From: Aurantiochytrium sp. KH105
Taxonomy: Eukaryota > Sar > Bigyra > Thraustochytrida > Thraustochytriidae
Assembly (NCBI GenBank): GCA_003116975.1
Contig: BGKB01000058.1
Location: 248,001 to 312,000 of the forward strand
Direction: 5' to 3'
DNA length: 64,000 nt
This document shows positions 38,700 to 48,900 of the stretch, in pieces. The notes beneath the pieces are model-generated. The model was not told where the DNA came from. It saw only the letters and a list, made by a program, of their open reading frames with translations, and did no database searches. The position numbers and the translations under genes are program-made. Every line of letters starts with the position of its first letter. Within the stretch, counting starts at the first letter, position 1.

Positions 38700-39050
38700 G
38701 CGAACAATGGTGCGAAATCAGAGATGCCAAACCCTTCTTGCTTGTATGTATCCTTCCGAGTAGTGGCAGGTAAAAACATCTTGACGATGGTCAAAAAGGG
38801 GTGTGCATCTCTCGTCAGAAGTTTACGTTTGTTGGTTAGTAGGCCTACGAGTTAGGTAAAGCAGCTCTTTGACATGAAGCAGCCAGCAATTTACAGTCAC
38901 TGCAGAAGAACGACAACGCGCTTCGTCAAACAAAAGACGAGCACGCCAAGCTTGTAGAAACTCAGAAAGACGCGCCCTTTGTTCGCTAGCCAGTTTTTTT
39001 CTCTACCTCTTTTCCTTTCCTTTCCTTTCCTTTCCTTTCCTTTCAATAGG
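38700..39050. other. Short intergenic region with a CTTTC repeat
   Basis: I see no gene. 39010-39044 holds seven CTTTC/CCTTT units directly after the 3' end of the downstream WD40 gene on the minus strand. Confidence 0.6.
39010..39044. repeat. (TTTCC)n microsatellite
   Basis: Seven exact tandem pentamers lie just beyond the WD40 stop codon. On the minus strand it reads GGAAA and would fall in the 3' untranslated region. Confidence 0.85.
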
Positions 39051-40016
39051 TTACAAAATTGAACAGAATGGGCGCGACTCTGCCGGGTTCTCATTTGCCT
39101 GTCCCGTCTTCACATCCGATTCCGTTTCCGTTGCAAATATTTCTGAAATGGGCATCTCGGCCTCTGTGCCATCGAGTACGCGCGTCAATGCGCCCATTTC
39201 CGTGTCCCAGACGCGCACGCTCTGGTCCCAGGATCCGCTCACGATCTCTTGCCCTGCGAGAGAGACCGAGAGCACAGTGTCAGCGTGTCCTTGCAAGACA
39301 TGCAGCAGGTCTCCGCTGCGCGCGTCCCAAACTCTGATCGTATTGTCGTCAGAACCGCTCACGATGCGAAATTTGTCGAGCGAGACTGAGCGCACCGAGT
39401 AGTTGTGTCCTTCGAGCACGTGGACAAGCTCGAAGGAAGGCACGGCATAGACTCTCACCTTGCAGTCCCAGGACCCACTCACCATGTGCTGCGCATCGAT
39501 CGCGACCGCGGTGACCTCGTTAGTCGCCTCCGTGAGGACGTGGCGTGGGTCGCCGCTAGCCCGGTCGAAGACGCGCACGGTGTTGTCTTTCAACCCGGCC
39601 ACAAGCAAGTCCTCGTGAATTGCAACGCCGTAAACCCTTTGCCCGACGTCGATCCTCGATCTCATTTGGCCGCTGACCGTCTCCCAGACACAGATGGTCT
39701 CGTCGTACGATCCAGAAATAACATCGTTTCCGTCGAAGACGACGCTGTAGACACCGCCGGTGTGGCCTTCCAGAGCGTGCAGAACGGAGACGGTGGCCAG
39801 GTCCATGAGGAAGAGGCCGCCGCCGTCAGTTCCCAATACGGCCAGCTTGCCCTGCACGGCCACTGCGTTGGCCGCCTTGTTGTTGGGCGTCTTCATCTCC
39901 AAGACCAAGACGCCGTCCTTCTTTCTCCACACGCGCAAGAAGCCGTCAACGCTGGCGGCCAGCACGAGGTCAGCGGACTGCGCCACGCCGCGCACCCAGT
40001 GTTGGATGCGGCCCAT
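39051..40016 (-). CDS. WD40 propeller protein ending in a CaaX prenylation box
   Basis: The first in-frame ATG is at 40014-40016, giving 321 residues. Seven WD repeats of about 40 residues fill almost the whole protein, with blades such as VISGSYDETICVWE, MVSGSWDCKVRVYA, IVSGSDDNTIRVWD and IVSGSWDQSVRVWD, in the style of F-box/WD proteins but without an F-box. The last four residues are C-S-I-L, preceded by a polar tail (AESRPF). That is a CaaX box whose terminal Leu predicts geranylgeranylation, and hence membrane attachment. The interaction partner is unknown. It shares a 344-bp divergent promoter with DPH1. Confidence 0.82.
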   Translation of the reverse strand: MGRIQHWVRGVAQSADLVLAASVDGFLRVWRKKDGVLVLEMKTPNNKAANAVAVQGKLAVLGTDGGGLFLMDLATVSVLHALEGHTGGVYSVVFDGNDVISGSYDETICVWETVSGQMRSRIDVGQRVYGVAIHEDLLVAGLKDNTVRVFDRASGDPRHVLTEATNEVTAVAIDAQHMVSGSWDCKVRVYAVPSFELVHVLEGHNYSVRSVSLDKFRIVSGSDDNTIRVWDARSGDLLHVLQGHADTVLSVSLAGQEIVSGSWDQSVRVWDTEMGALTRVLDGTEAEMPISEIFATETESDVKTGQANENPAESRPFCSIL

Positions 40017-40360
40017 GGCGACGGTACGTGGGGCGACGAAACGACGAGAAGACAAAGGTATAGGTAGCGGAGGAGCTCTTTGCGCCTTGCGCTCCTCCCG
40101 GCCTGCCGCGCGATCGCGCGATCGCGCGAGGGCGAGATCGAAGATGGATTGGGGTTTGGCCTCACTGTCAGGCGCAGCACGTGTCCCGGGCTGTACATAA
40201 GAGCGATCCTCACATAGTTCTCAAGATTCCAAAAGAGGCAAAGGAGCGACTCGAGTGGTGGCCCGTGTGGACGGCAAGCACAGCACAGGGCAGACGAAGA
40301 CTCGCCTTCGGTGGTCTCGACGCAGAGGCCAGACCTGGGCAGCCGTCGCGAGCATCGAGG
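40017..40360. promoter_or_regulatory. Compact bidirectional promoter between WD40 and DPH1 genes
   Basis: Only 344 bp separate the two start codons, which point away from each other, so both genes must draw on this interval. It holds a 22-bp perfect palindrome at 40107-40128 built from two overlapping GCGATCGC octamers. Confidence 0.5.
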
Positions 40361-41722
40361 ATGGGCGACGCTGCGGCCGCAGCCAGCGAGGCGCCTCGCC
40401 CGCGAAGGTTCGTGGGCCGGAGACGCAAAGATGCAGCCACTGCCGCACCTGGCGAGGCGCCTGCGAGCAGCAGGACCGAGCTTGCCAGGAGGGCCCGCGC
40501 GGGAGCTGGCAAGAGCCGCAGCCTGGCCCTGAGCCAGGTCCCGGACGAGATCGCCAACGACCCGGAGCTCAAACACGCCATGTCGCAGCTCCCGGCCAAT
40601 TACAATTTTCAGGTTGCCAAAACGGTCTGGAGACTCAAGCGCGCCGGCGCGCGCCGCGTGGCCCTCCAGCTGCCCGAGGGCCTTCTCCTCTTTGCCTGTG
40701 TGCTAGCAGACATCTTTGAGCAGTGCGCAGGCGTTGAGGAAACTCTTGTCATGGCCGACGTCACCTATGGGGCCTGCTGCATCGACGACTACTCGGCGCG
40801 TGCGCTTGGCTGCGATTTCATGGTCCATTATGGCCACTCCTGTCTGGTCCCAATCGACATCACCGCCAAGGAGAATGCCTTTGGAGAAAAGCTTCAGGTC
40901 ATGTACGTCTTTGTTGATATTGATATTGACGTCGAACACTTGGTCGAGTGCGTCAAGCTCACCTTTCCGGACCGCGAAAACACCCGACTTGCTCTGATGG
41001 GCACGATCCAGTTTGCAGCTGCCATGCACCGTGCCAAGACGCTTCTAGACGCTCATTACCCGCGTGGAAGTCACGTTCCTCAAGCCAAACCACTCTCGCG
41101 CGGTGAGGTGCTTGGGTGCACTTCACCCTCGCTCGCCGGCGAGGCTGTCGACGCCTTTGTTTTCGTTGCAGATGGACGTTTCCACCTCGAGTCCGCCATG
41201 ATTGCCAACCCAGAGATTCCCGCCTACCGGTACAACCCTTATGACCGCGTTCTCACGCATGAGGCTTACGACACTCCCTTGATGAGAAAGGTGCGACGTG
41301 GCGAAATTGAAAAGGCGCAAGGCGCAAAGCGCTGGGCCATTGTGCTTGGCACCTTGGGTCGTCAGGGCAACCCGGCAATCCTGCGCCGCATCGAGGCTCT
41401 ATTAAAAAAGCACGGCCGCGAACACTTTGTCCTGCTCATGTCAGAGGTTTTCCCGGCCAAGCTGGCCTTGTTAGAGTCTTCAGTCGACGCCTGGGTGCAA
41501 ATTGCTTGTCCTCGTCTGTCTATTGACTGGGGTGAGGCATTCTCCAAGCCTCTCTTGACACCTTACGAATGCTTTGTTGCTTTTGGCGAAGCAGAGTGGC
41601 GCGAGGTGTACCCGCAAGATTTTTACAGTAAGGGCTCTGGCCCCTGGACGAACTTTCACGAGGAAAAGTACGACGATGATAAATCCGAGCAAGTGGCCAC
41701 AAAACAGGAGCCTGCCATGTAA
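40361..41722 (+). CDS. DPH1: 2-(3-amino-3-carboxypropyl)histidine synthase subunit 1 (diphthamide synthesis)
   Basis: The 453-residue product is DPH1, the iron-sulfur subunit that with DPH2 transfers the 3-amino-3-carboxypropyl group of SAM to a histidine of elongation factor 2, the first step of diphthamide synthesis. The three cluster cysteines lie in TYGACCIDD (C139/C140), LGCTSP (C253) and IACPRLSIDWG (C383), with spacing as in the family. Other signatures are LQLPEGLLLFACVLADI, VHYGHSCLVPID and ILGTLGRQGNP-like VLGTLGRQGNPAI. I use the ATG at 40361; the frame upstream has only GTG. The N-terminal 70 residues are Ala/Arg-rich. Distinguished from DPH2 by the full cysteine set. Confidence 0.95.
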   Translation: MGDAAAAASEAPRPRRFVGRRRKDAATAAPGEAPASSRTELARRARAGAGKSRSLALSQVPDEIANDPELKHAMSQLPANYNFQVAKTVWRLKRAGARRVALQLPEGLLLFACVLADIFEQCAGVEETLVMADVTYGACCIDDYSARALGCDFMVHYGHSCLVPIDITAKENAFGEKLQVMYVFVDIDIDVEHLVECVKLTFPDRENTRLALMGTIQFAAAMHRAKTLLDAHYPRGSHVPQAKPLSRGEVLGCTSPSLAGEAVDAFVFVADGRFHLESAMIANPEIPAYRYNPYDRVLTHEAYDTPLMRKVRRGEIEKAQGAKRWAIVLGTLGRQGNPAILRRIEALLKKHGREHFVLLMSEVFPAKLALLESSVDAWVQIACPRLSIDWGEAFSKPLLTPYECFVAFGEAEWREVYPQDFYSKGSGPWTNFHEEKYDDDKSEQVATKQEPAM

Positions 41723-41870
41723 GCATGAATCATTGGAAAAACTACCCTTCTGATTTGCCAAGCTCCCACCCAAAGGAAGAGACAAGCTAGTCACAGCAAG
41801 CTCTTGCCGCCACTTCGTTTCACCTTGACCTTTTTCTAGCAGAATTTCTTTATGATTATCCACCAACTTG

Positions 41871-43059
41871 TCATGTCTCCTTTGTTTCTTCTTTGGAATT
41901 CTCGTCTCCGTTTTCGGAGACAGACTCCTTATCCTCGAACGCGTCGCCTTCTGCAATTGCCTCTTTGCCTTCATCGTCCTTTTGGGAGTTCTTGTCGTCC
42001 ACAATGATCGAGTCCTCGTCGAAAGAAGAAGTAGTCTTATTCTCACTGTCGCCAAGCTTTTGCTCACCATGGCTGTCGTCGACCTTGCTGGTTTCGCCAA
42101 TATTGACATCGATCTTGCTAGCGCCATTGATACTATTGTTCAGTGCCTCATTATCAACGTCGTTAGATTGTTCATGCCCATTGGCCTCTTCTTGATTCGT
42201 TTCCTCTTCAGGCAGGTCGCCACGATTCGCAGCAAGGCCACGTTGTCGAGCAGAACAAACTCGTGCGAGGCCACCGCGGATGACGGCCTGAATCTGAATT
42301 GCGGCCTCTTGGCGAGCTTCCTTTTCCATTAGCAAATGTTCCTGCTGTGCAGCCTTAGTTGCAAGTACCTCGGGTGGGACAACAGGAAGGCGCAAGTGTC
42401 GCTGCTGTTCCTTGCGGCGTTGTGCAAGCATTTCTCTTCGCGCGAGACCCCGTTTTGCAAATGCGGCAAGACGCTTCTTGTGGCCTTCGCGGCGTGCCTC
42501 GAGCTTGGCCTCTTGCTCGCGACGCATTTCCGCAATTCGCTGCGTGGCTTCAGTCCTGCGTTCTGCGCGCGTCTTGCCGCCATGATAGTAGTAGTGCCAC
42601 AATGTTTTCGATGGCAATGAGGCTTCAGCTTCGGCATCCTTGGGACCCGAATGCTTGGCACGCACCCGTTTCACAGCCTCTTCGTTTTTCGGAGCTGGTC
42701 CCCATGTCGCTCGTTTATCTGAAATTTCGCGCGCACAAAAGAAAGCAATCGTTAGTGCAAGGCAACTATGTCAAGAGAGAGAGAGAGAGAGAGAGAGCTC
42801 GCAACTCACAAAAGTGCTCAATTCTGTCTCTCCACGCCTCCAATTTCTCCGCGTCGCGGTGATGAGCCTGCTGCATTTGCTTGGCGCGCATCACCCGCCA
42901 CATGCGTCCCTTTTTGCTTTGCAAGTCCATGCACTCGTCGACGGTTCTTGGGTCCAGACAGAGACCGAGCTTGAGCGATGTCGCACTCTTCATCTTGAGT
43001 TTCTTGCGCCATTCTGGGTCCTCCTCGCGCGGGGCGCGTGCTTGCGCGTTGGCGCTCAT
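41871..43059 (-). CDS. Two-exon coiled-coil protein with an IQ motif
   Basis: Exon 1 runs from an ATG at 43057-43059 to 42810 and exon 2 from 42718 to 41871, joined across a 91-bp intron (42719-42809) with GTGAGT donor and TTTCAG acceptor. The frame continues cleanly as RDRIEHF then YKRATWGPAPKNEE, for 365 residues. The N-terminal half is basic and strongly helical (TRAERRTEATQRIAEMRREQ). An IQ motif (AAIQIQAVIRGGLARV) lies near residue 215 and should bind calmodulin or a related EF-hand protein. The last 120 residues are acidic and disordered. The intron contains a GA/CT microsatellite. I do not recognise the family; flagellar and cytoskeletal IQ proteins look similar. It is head-to-head with the next gene. 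Confidence 0.72.
42719..42809 (-). other. GT-AG intron with a CT microsatellite
   Basis: On the minus strand the interval starts GTGAGT and ends TTTCAG, with a CT run of about 12 units between. Removing it joins two open frames in phase. The last exon-1 base and the first two exon-2 bases make a Tyr codon. Confidence 0.75.
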
Positions 43060-43429
43060 CGCGTTGGCAAGCAAACTCTGCGCGCGCCTCCTGGCGCACG
43101 CGCGCTGATTTGTCTCTGTCTGTATTGCCCCTTGGTCTCATGCAATCTGCAGCAAACAGGCATGCACCCTTGTCTTGAGTGAAAATGAAATATATCCGGT
43201 GACATGGACTTACTCACGTCAGGCTGTCGGGCCGTCTTGCCGGGCCAAGAGGACCATGTTTTGAGACCTTGGAGCGAGAACTCGGGCCGTATCTCGAGTC
43301 GTTGCATTCGCTGCGTTCCCGAACTTTGGGTCTCTGCGCAAATGCCCAAGGCTTCGAGATCAAAGGTTCATCAGTGCAAGACGTGAGATTGGCAGATATT
43401 CTTGTGCTTGTGCTGATCCTGCAAAGAAC
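43060..43429. other. Divergent intergenic region, 370 bp
   Basis: This lies between the IQ gene and the helical ORFan. I see no repeat or further gene; both start codons probably use this interval. Confidence 0.5.
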
Positions 43430-44599
43430 ATGTCCAGGTCTAGGTCAAGGCCTAGCCTAGCTCAAGAATGTTGCGCACTTCTCGGGCTCGAACATGACGC
43501 CTTTAGGCGTGCATTCTCTCACCTTGAACACGAACTCCTCGCTGGAGACCCAAATGCGGCAGAAAGTAAAGGAGATGAAGGCCAAACTCACGATGAGCTT
43601 GCTTGGGCTCTTTTGGTTCTCATCAGGGCGCATGGGGACGCGCTCGGAGGCGAAGACCTCTTAGAGCTCACCGGCCAGGACAGCCGACGGGCGCTGATCC
43701 TCGCGCGCGACGCACTGCGACTTCTGCACACCTCGTGCTCTGGATTCCATTGGCCAACCAGACGACAAGCCCCAGCCACGCTTGTGCGTTTGGCTCTCGA
43801 ACTTGGCTATGCCAGCACTTTGTTTTTGTCAAGTAATGACGAAGCAAAGTCCGAAACAAAAGAGGGTACCTTGACAGGACGGAAAGGAGCTCATGCCTGC
43901 ATCGACGGTCGGACCCCGATCAAGCAATGCTCGACGTTATTTGCGCAACACCTACGCGTTCTTCATGGAGCTTGTGCTCGCGAAGGCTTTTTGGAAAATG
44001 CCCATGCGCTACTTGTGTCATGGTGGAAGGAAGAGCTCGCCTATGATGAACCAACGCGCAAGGTACAAGATTCTCTTGATGATTTTTTTCAGCTCGCTCG
44101 TGCCTGTCAGGCATCAGCAAGTACCTTTGAGCAAGCGACAAGTCGTGCACGTGCGCTCGCTCCGCTTATGGGGCAAGCTGTACCCTATTCACGATTCCTT
44201 TTGCAAAGTACGAAAGCCTCGAGGTCTCCGAGACGATTGCGAGAAGCTTTGTGGGCTGCAAATTTGTTTTCATCATCGGAATCCGCCACGCTCGCGCCGC
44301 AGGCCATGCGCTTTGCTGTCAAGTATGAGCACGCAGAAGTTTTGGATCTCGCCCTCCGTTTGATTGCAAACGCAAAGCCACCGATCAAGGATACCTTGTT
44401 CACCTCTTCGCTCGAAATTGTCTCCCGGCAAGACGCAGCATTGCGAAGATTGGCGCTGCAAAAGCTCCGTAGTTCATCGCGGGGCATGAATTCACCCGTC
44501 TGTTCGCAAAGTGCACTATTCGCTCGTGTTGTTGCTGCCCTGGAAAGCACCAGTACTGATGACGGTATTGACGAGGTTCAACTCGAGATTGAAATATGA
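43430..44599 (+). CDS. Hypothetical all-helical protein, 389 aa
   Basis: I do not recognise this protein. It starts at an ATG at 43430 and runs 389 residues without low complexity, apart from a short Arg-Ser start (MSRSRSRPS). It is rich in Leu, Ala and Arg, with repeating helical pairs (DSRRALILARDALRLLH, QDAALRRLALQKLRSSS), suggesting an alpha-solenoid scaffold. No signal peptide or membrane segment is visible. The C-terminus is acidic (DGIDEVQLEIEI). Codon use matches neighbouring genes, so it looks like a real gene. It is divergent with the IQ gene, 370 bp away. Confidence 0.6.
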   Translation: MSRSRSRPSLAQECCALLGLEHDAFRRAFSHLEHELLAGDPNAAESKGDEGQTHDELAWALLVLIRAHGDALGGEDLLELTGQDSRRALILARDALRLLHTSCSGFHWPTRRQAPATLVRLALELGYASTLFLSSNDEAKSETKEGTLTGRKGAHACIDGRTPIKQCSTLFAQHLRVLHGACAREGFLENAHALLVSWWKEELAYDEPTRKVQDSLDDFFQLARACQASASTFEQATSRARALAPLMGQAVPYSRFLLQSTKASRSPRRLREALWAANLFSSSESATLAPQAMRFAVKYEHAEVLDLALRLIANAKPPIKDTLFTSSLEIVSRQDAALRRLALQKLRSSSRGMNSPVCSQSALFARVVAALESTSTDDGIDEVQLEIEI

Positions 44600-44832
44600 T
44601 TTTGCCATTACTGTCCCTTTGGTGCTCGCTGTTGAGGTCTAAAAGAAGACATCTTTCGACGCGATTTATGTTTCGACGCCCCTGCTTCCCCGTATTCTAA
44701 TTTTATAAGAGCAAAAGCTGCAAGATCAGTTGTCACCATCTTCTTCTTTTTTTGTGTGATCATTGCGATCAAGCGAGCTCGTCCTCCAAAATCGGATGAG
44801 TTGCATAAAGTAAAATTTGAATTTCAGTTTTC

Positions 44833-45345
44833 TTACACCCAGCCTTCGCCATCACCACCGCCCATATCACCGCCGCTACCATCATCGCCACCGCCGCCAC
44901 CGCCGAAAAAGGATCCAAAAAGAGATCGTCCCATACCGGCGCCGACACCAAAGGCGGCACCTTCGGCCATTGTGCGGCCGAGGCTCGGCTGCTGATACTG
45001 GCCAACCTGCTGTTGCTGTTGCATCATGAGCTGGCGCTCGGCTTCGGAACCGGGCTTGGGCACCCCGACTGCCGTAGTCTCGTTCGTTTCCGTGTTCCAC
45101 CAGTACACGAGACCCGTCTGCTTGTCCGTGACCGGTTGCCACGGGTCCTCCTCCGCGGTTGCAGGTGGCGGTGCCGAGTTCGTCGTAGCAAGAGCGTCTT
45201 CCTCCTGGTGCTTCTTGCCTCCGCCGCGTCTACGCGCCATGCCTCGAGCGGGCTCCAGACGGGCTGGGGTTCCTACGCACAACGGCGCGGCCATCATCCT
45301 TCGCGCCGCGCTCCGAGTCGCGCTTTTGCCTGCGATCTGCAGCAT
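44833..45345 (-). CDS. WW-domain protein with glycine-rich C-terminus, possibly mitochondrial
   Basis: The first ATG is at 45343-45345 (170 residues). The start MLQIAGKSATRSAARRMMAA is rich in Arg, Ser and Ala without acids, like a mitochondrial presequence. A WW domain spans about residues 72-105 (PWQPVTDKQTGLVYWWN then TNETTAV), a fold that binds Pro-rich peptides. After a Gln run comes GRTMAEGAAFGVGAGMGRS, a glycine-zipper-like segment reminiscent of the central helix of CHCHD2/Mix17 proteins, then a poly-Gly/Asp tail. The WW call is good; the location and the CHCHD2-like comparison are inference. It is divergent with the MYBBP1A-like gene. Confidence 0.72.
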   Translation of the reverse strand: MLQIAGKSATRSAARRMMAAPLCVGTPARLEPARGMARRRGGGKKHQEEDALATTNSAPPPATAEEDPWQPVTDKQTGLVYWWNTETNETTAVGVPKPGSEAERQLMMQQQQQVGQYQQPSLGRTMAEGAAFGVGAGMGRSLFGSFFGGGGGGDDGSGGDMGGGDGEGWV

Positions 45346-45950
45346 CTTGGACGGGCAAAAAAGCAAGCCTTCTCAACTCCCGCGCTCCGACGATGACGAA
45401 GCCGTCTCGCTCTCAGCTGGCAACTGCAGCTGCTGGCTGCTTCTAAGATCGCCGCCACTGCTCGCTGCCACAACCTCGCCCAACTCTTGCGCGGCGCCGA
45501 GGCGAGGGTTCCTCGGCAGCTCGTCGCGAGCGACCTCCGAGGCCGATCTCAGCCTCTCCTGCACGCGCGCGGGCCAAGACCGCGCGCAAAACGCGGCCGT
45601 CGGCTGCGCGAAGTCTCCTCGTCGCGCCCCGCGTCCTCCCCGGCGCCTTTCCGCGCGCCGTCGCCGTCGCCGTCGCCGTCCTCGTCGGGCACCGCGTCGC
45701 GCGTGTTCGAGGTCTGCAGGCTCACTCTCAGAGTCCGTCTGTCTGCCTCACGGCGCCGCCGGAAATCCGGCACGGTCGCCGCATCGGGGGCGGGAGGCCC
45801 GGAAATCCGGGGCGCGACTTGGGTGGTCTCGCGCGGCAGACCCAGTCAGTTCTGGCGCAGGCCGGAATCGCTCGACCGCCAACTCGCGCAGGCGCGACGC
45901 CGGCGCAGGAGAGGAGCCGAGGGAGAGACGAAACGACCTGGTCCGCCAGC
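45346..45950. other. Divergent leader region between WW and MYBBP1A-like genes
   Basis: GC-rich, with a GTCGCC run at about 45658-45690. Open frames on both strands are Arg/Ser low complexity. I see no gene. Confidence 0.5.
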
Positions 45951-48900
45951 ATGGGCCGCGCGCAAACGCCCCGGAAGAAGGCCGCGAAGAGCGCCGGAAA
46001 GGCCGCCATGAAGAAGCCCCAAGAACTCGACGGCGACCTCGAGATGGAGGACCGCCGCGCCGCCGAGCAGGAGCAAGAGCCCGAGGAGGAGGCGGAGGAG
46101 GAGCAAGAGCAGCAGAAAGACGAGGCCATGAAGGAGAGCGCCGAGGACATGGACGCCGAAAAACGCGAGACGAGTCTGCTGGCGACGTTCTGGAAAATGA
46201 GCGACCTCGACGAGGACAAGCGACTCGAGGGCCTCAAGGACTTGGAGAGTATTCCCTCGGTGGTCGACGTAAAGAGCGAGGATCACGAATATACGATGAA
46301 ACGCCTCTTGAACGGTCTTTGCAGTAGCAATGGTGCTGCGCGCTTTGGCTTTGCCGTGGCCTTGACGCGGATTCTGCGGAGCGTCGGTGACAAGATCAAT
46401 GTCGCAGCCTTTGTGGAGCGCGTCAAGCGCGTTACCGAGGTCAGCGCCACCATGAAAAATGTGGAACAAAAGGACAAGTATCTCGGCCGCATGCTTGCTC
46501 TGTCTGCTGTGGCGCGCGCTGGGCGTCTCATCGACGCGCCAGCTGATCTCGGCATTGTGGTCGAAGCCCTGCTCGAAATCGTCGAGTGGCGCTCCTGGGC
46601 CGGCGAATTCTGCATGGCCGCCGTCTGCGACGCCTTCGAGGCCTGTACCGAGGCCTGTGTCGTGACCTTTCTTGAAGAGCATGTACGCACGCTGTTCCCC
46701 CGCCAGTACATTCGCAAGTACTCTGCGTCCAAGCTCGCAGCGCTGGCCACTATCGAACTGCGTGCGCGAAAGTCGCCTAAAATTCGAGAGGCCCTCGACA
46801 AGTCGCCAGTGCGATTTCCTTCCTTCGCCGCTGAGGGTTCGACGCGCGTGGAGCTTCAAGACATGAGCGAAACCCTCAAGGATGCCACTTCCTTTCCGCG
46901 ACTGCATCTCGCGTGGGTCAAGATCCTCGATGTCGCGCTGAGCGAGGGTGAGGCTTCGATTCTGTCACTTTGGGAAAACTGCGTCATGAACACGCTTCTC
47001 GATCTCGAGGACCACAACCCGACTCCGCAACAGCGGTATTGCGCCCTCCAAGTCTTTGCCTTGCTTGCCGTCAAGGCTGTCCGCGCGGACCTCGCTGCGG
47101 CCGTGCAAACGATTCTCACCAAGTACGAAGCTTTCGTGAAAATGCTGGTGAGGAGCATTTCCGTGTCCTCGGACTTGCTCAATCAGCACGCCATGTCCGC
47201 CTTCAACGAGCTTTGTTCTGCCCTCAACGAGGCCGGGGCCCCGCTGTCGGTGCGTTTGGCTATTTCTGAGCCGTTGCGCAAGCATGGCTTGGACGCGAGG
47301 CTTTTGCAGTCAAGGCTCATTAAGATGGGTGTCAGCGACGACGCAGACAAGCTCACCAAACTCATGGAGGTCTGTGACGACCTCGTACGCAAGGAGGCTC
47401 GCATCAACATGATCCTTGCAGAGATCCAGGCGCAGGCGATTCTGAAGGCCCCGGACACTGCAAACACGGAGAGCTTGCTTGAGGTGGTCAACTATCTTTT
47501 GCGTCGCGCCTGCGTCACGTCCAAAGACGCGCCGCAGCTTGACGAAGAGGACGCCAGTCTTGCCGCCATGTCGGCCATGAAACTTGTTGCCACCCTGAGC
47601 CACCATGAACAGCTGCGGCTTCGCAAGGCGCGTGCGCACGCGGATACGCTCTCGTCATTCTGGAAGGAGTCCCCGGCGCATACGCTCCCTGGCGCGAGCT
47701 TGCGTCGAGCGGTCGAGATGATCATGGCTCTCGAGAGCGACAAGGCCTGCAACTTTTGGGTTGACATCGATGACGATGTCGCCGAAGGCCGCGCTGATGC
47801 TGCCAAGCTTGTCAAAAAGCTCAAGACGGCCATGTCCAAGGCAAAAGACGAGACGCACCGCCAATTTTTGCTTTCGTGCCAAGTCATGCTCGATACCCTC
47901 AACGTCTGCAGCGTCCTTGCTGAGGTATGCGGTCTTGAGGAGCTCGACATCAACTTTGCCGAGCTTCTCGAGGAGGTCGGCGAGTGCGCCAAGCGTGTTA
48001 TTTCCGGCGCGAAGGCAGGTTCCGACGACGATGCCGAAGAGGAAGCGCCTGTGGTGGTCTTGACGGATATTATGATGGCTGTTCTGGCTGCTCCTTCCAA
48101 TGACCTTCGTCGCTTCGTCAACACCGCCTTTCGGCTCATGGTGCCGAGCATGGATGCCGCCGCGCTCAACGTCATTTGCGAGGCCGTGGGTACTTCGAAT
48201 CTCTTGCAGCGCGAGGATCAGGACGACGAGGAGGAGGATGGCGACGACGAGGACGCCATTGCTAACGAGGAGAACGCAAACAAGGGCAGCGGTAACAGCA
48301 GCAGCAGTGACAGCGACAGTGAAAGTGGAGACGACGAGGAGAAGAAGGAGAAGAATACCCAAGACAAGAGCAAAGAGCAAGCACGCGCGTCAAACACCGA
48401 GACTCCCGCATCGAGCATCCCCGAAGACGTGCAGGGTCTAACGATGATGTTCGACGCTGGCCGTGTCGTGGAAGAGAGCGATGACGAGGAAGAAGACAGT
48501 GGCGACGAGAACGACGAGGAGGCTGCGAGGAAAAAGGCCGAACATCGTGCGGCGACCGACGCTGCGCTTGCGCGCTTCATTTCGGAAAAGCTCGACGCCA
48601 AGCGCGTGCTGCGCGCTCAGCGAAAGTCCGAAAAGACGATGCAAAAGGCAAGCTTTCAAATGAAGCAGCGTATTCTCGATCTCGTCGAAATCTTTCTCCA
48701 AGATGCAGACAATGCTTCGGACCTCGTTGTCCTCGTTGTGCTTCCCCTCGTAGCCGCCGTCTTGCAGGGTTCCAGTAACACGCTGTCTGAAGCCGAAACA
48801 TGCGGCAAGCGCTGTCTTTCCATTCTTCAATTGCTGAAATCGCGTAAGCGGACCTTTGATGCCGAGACCGCATCGCTGGTACTCGTATCTTCGTGGTTTG

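Noticed and set aside
40181-40360. N-terminal extension of DPH1 from 40181
   Set aside because: It begins with GTG and has no resemblance to DPH1 N-termini. The ATG at 40361 is adequate.
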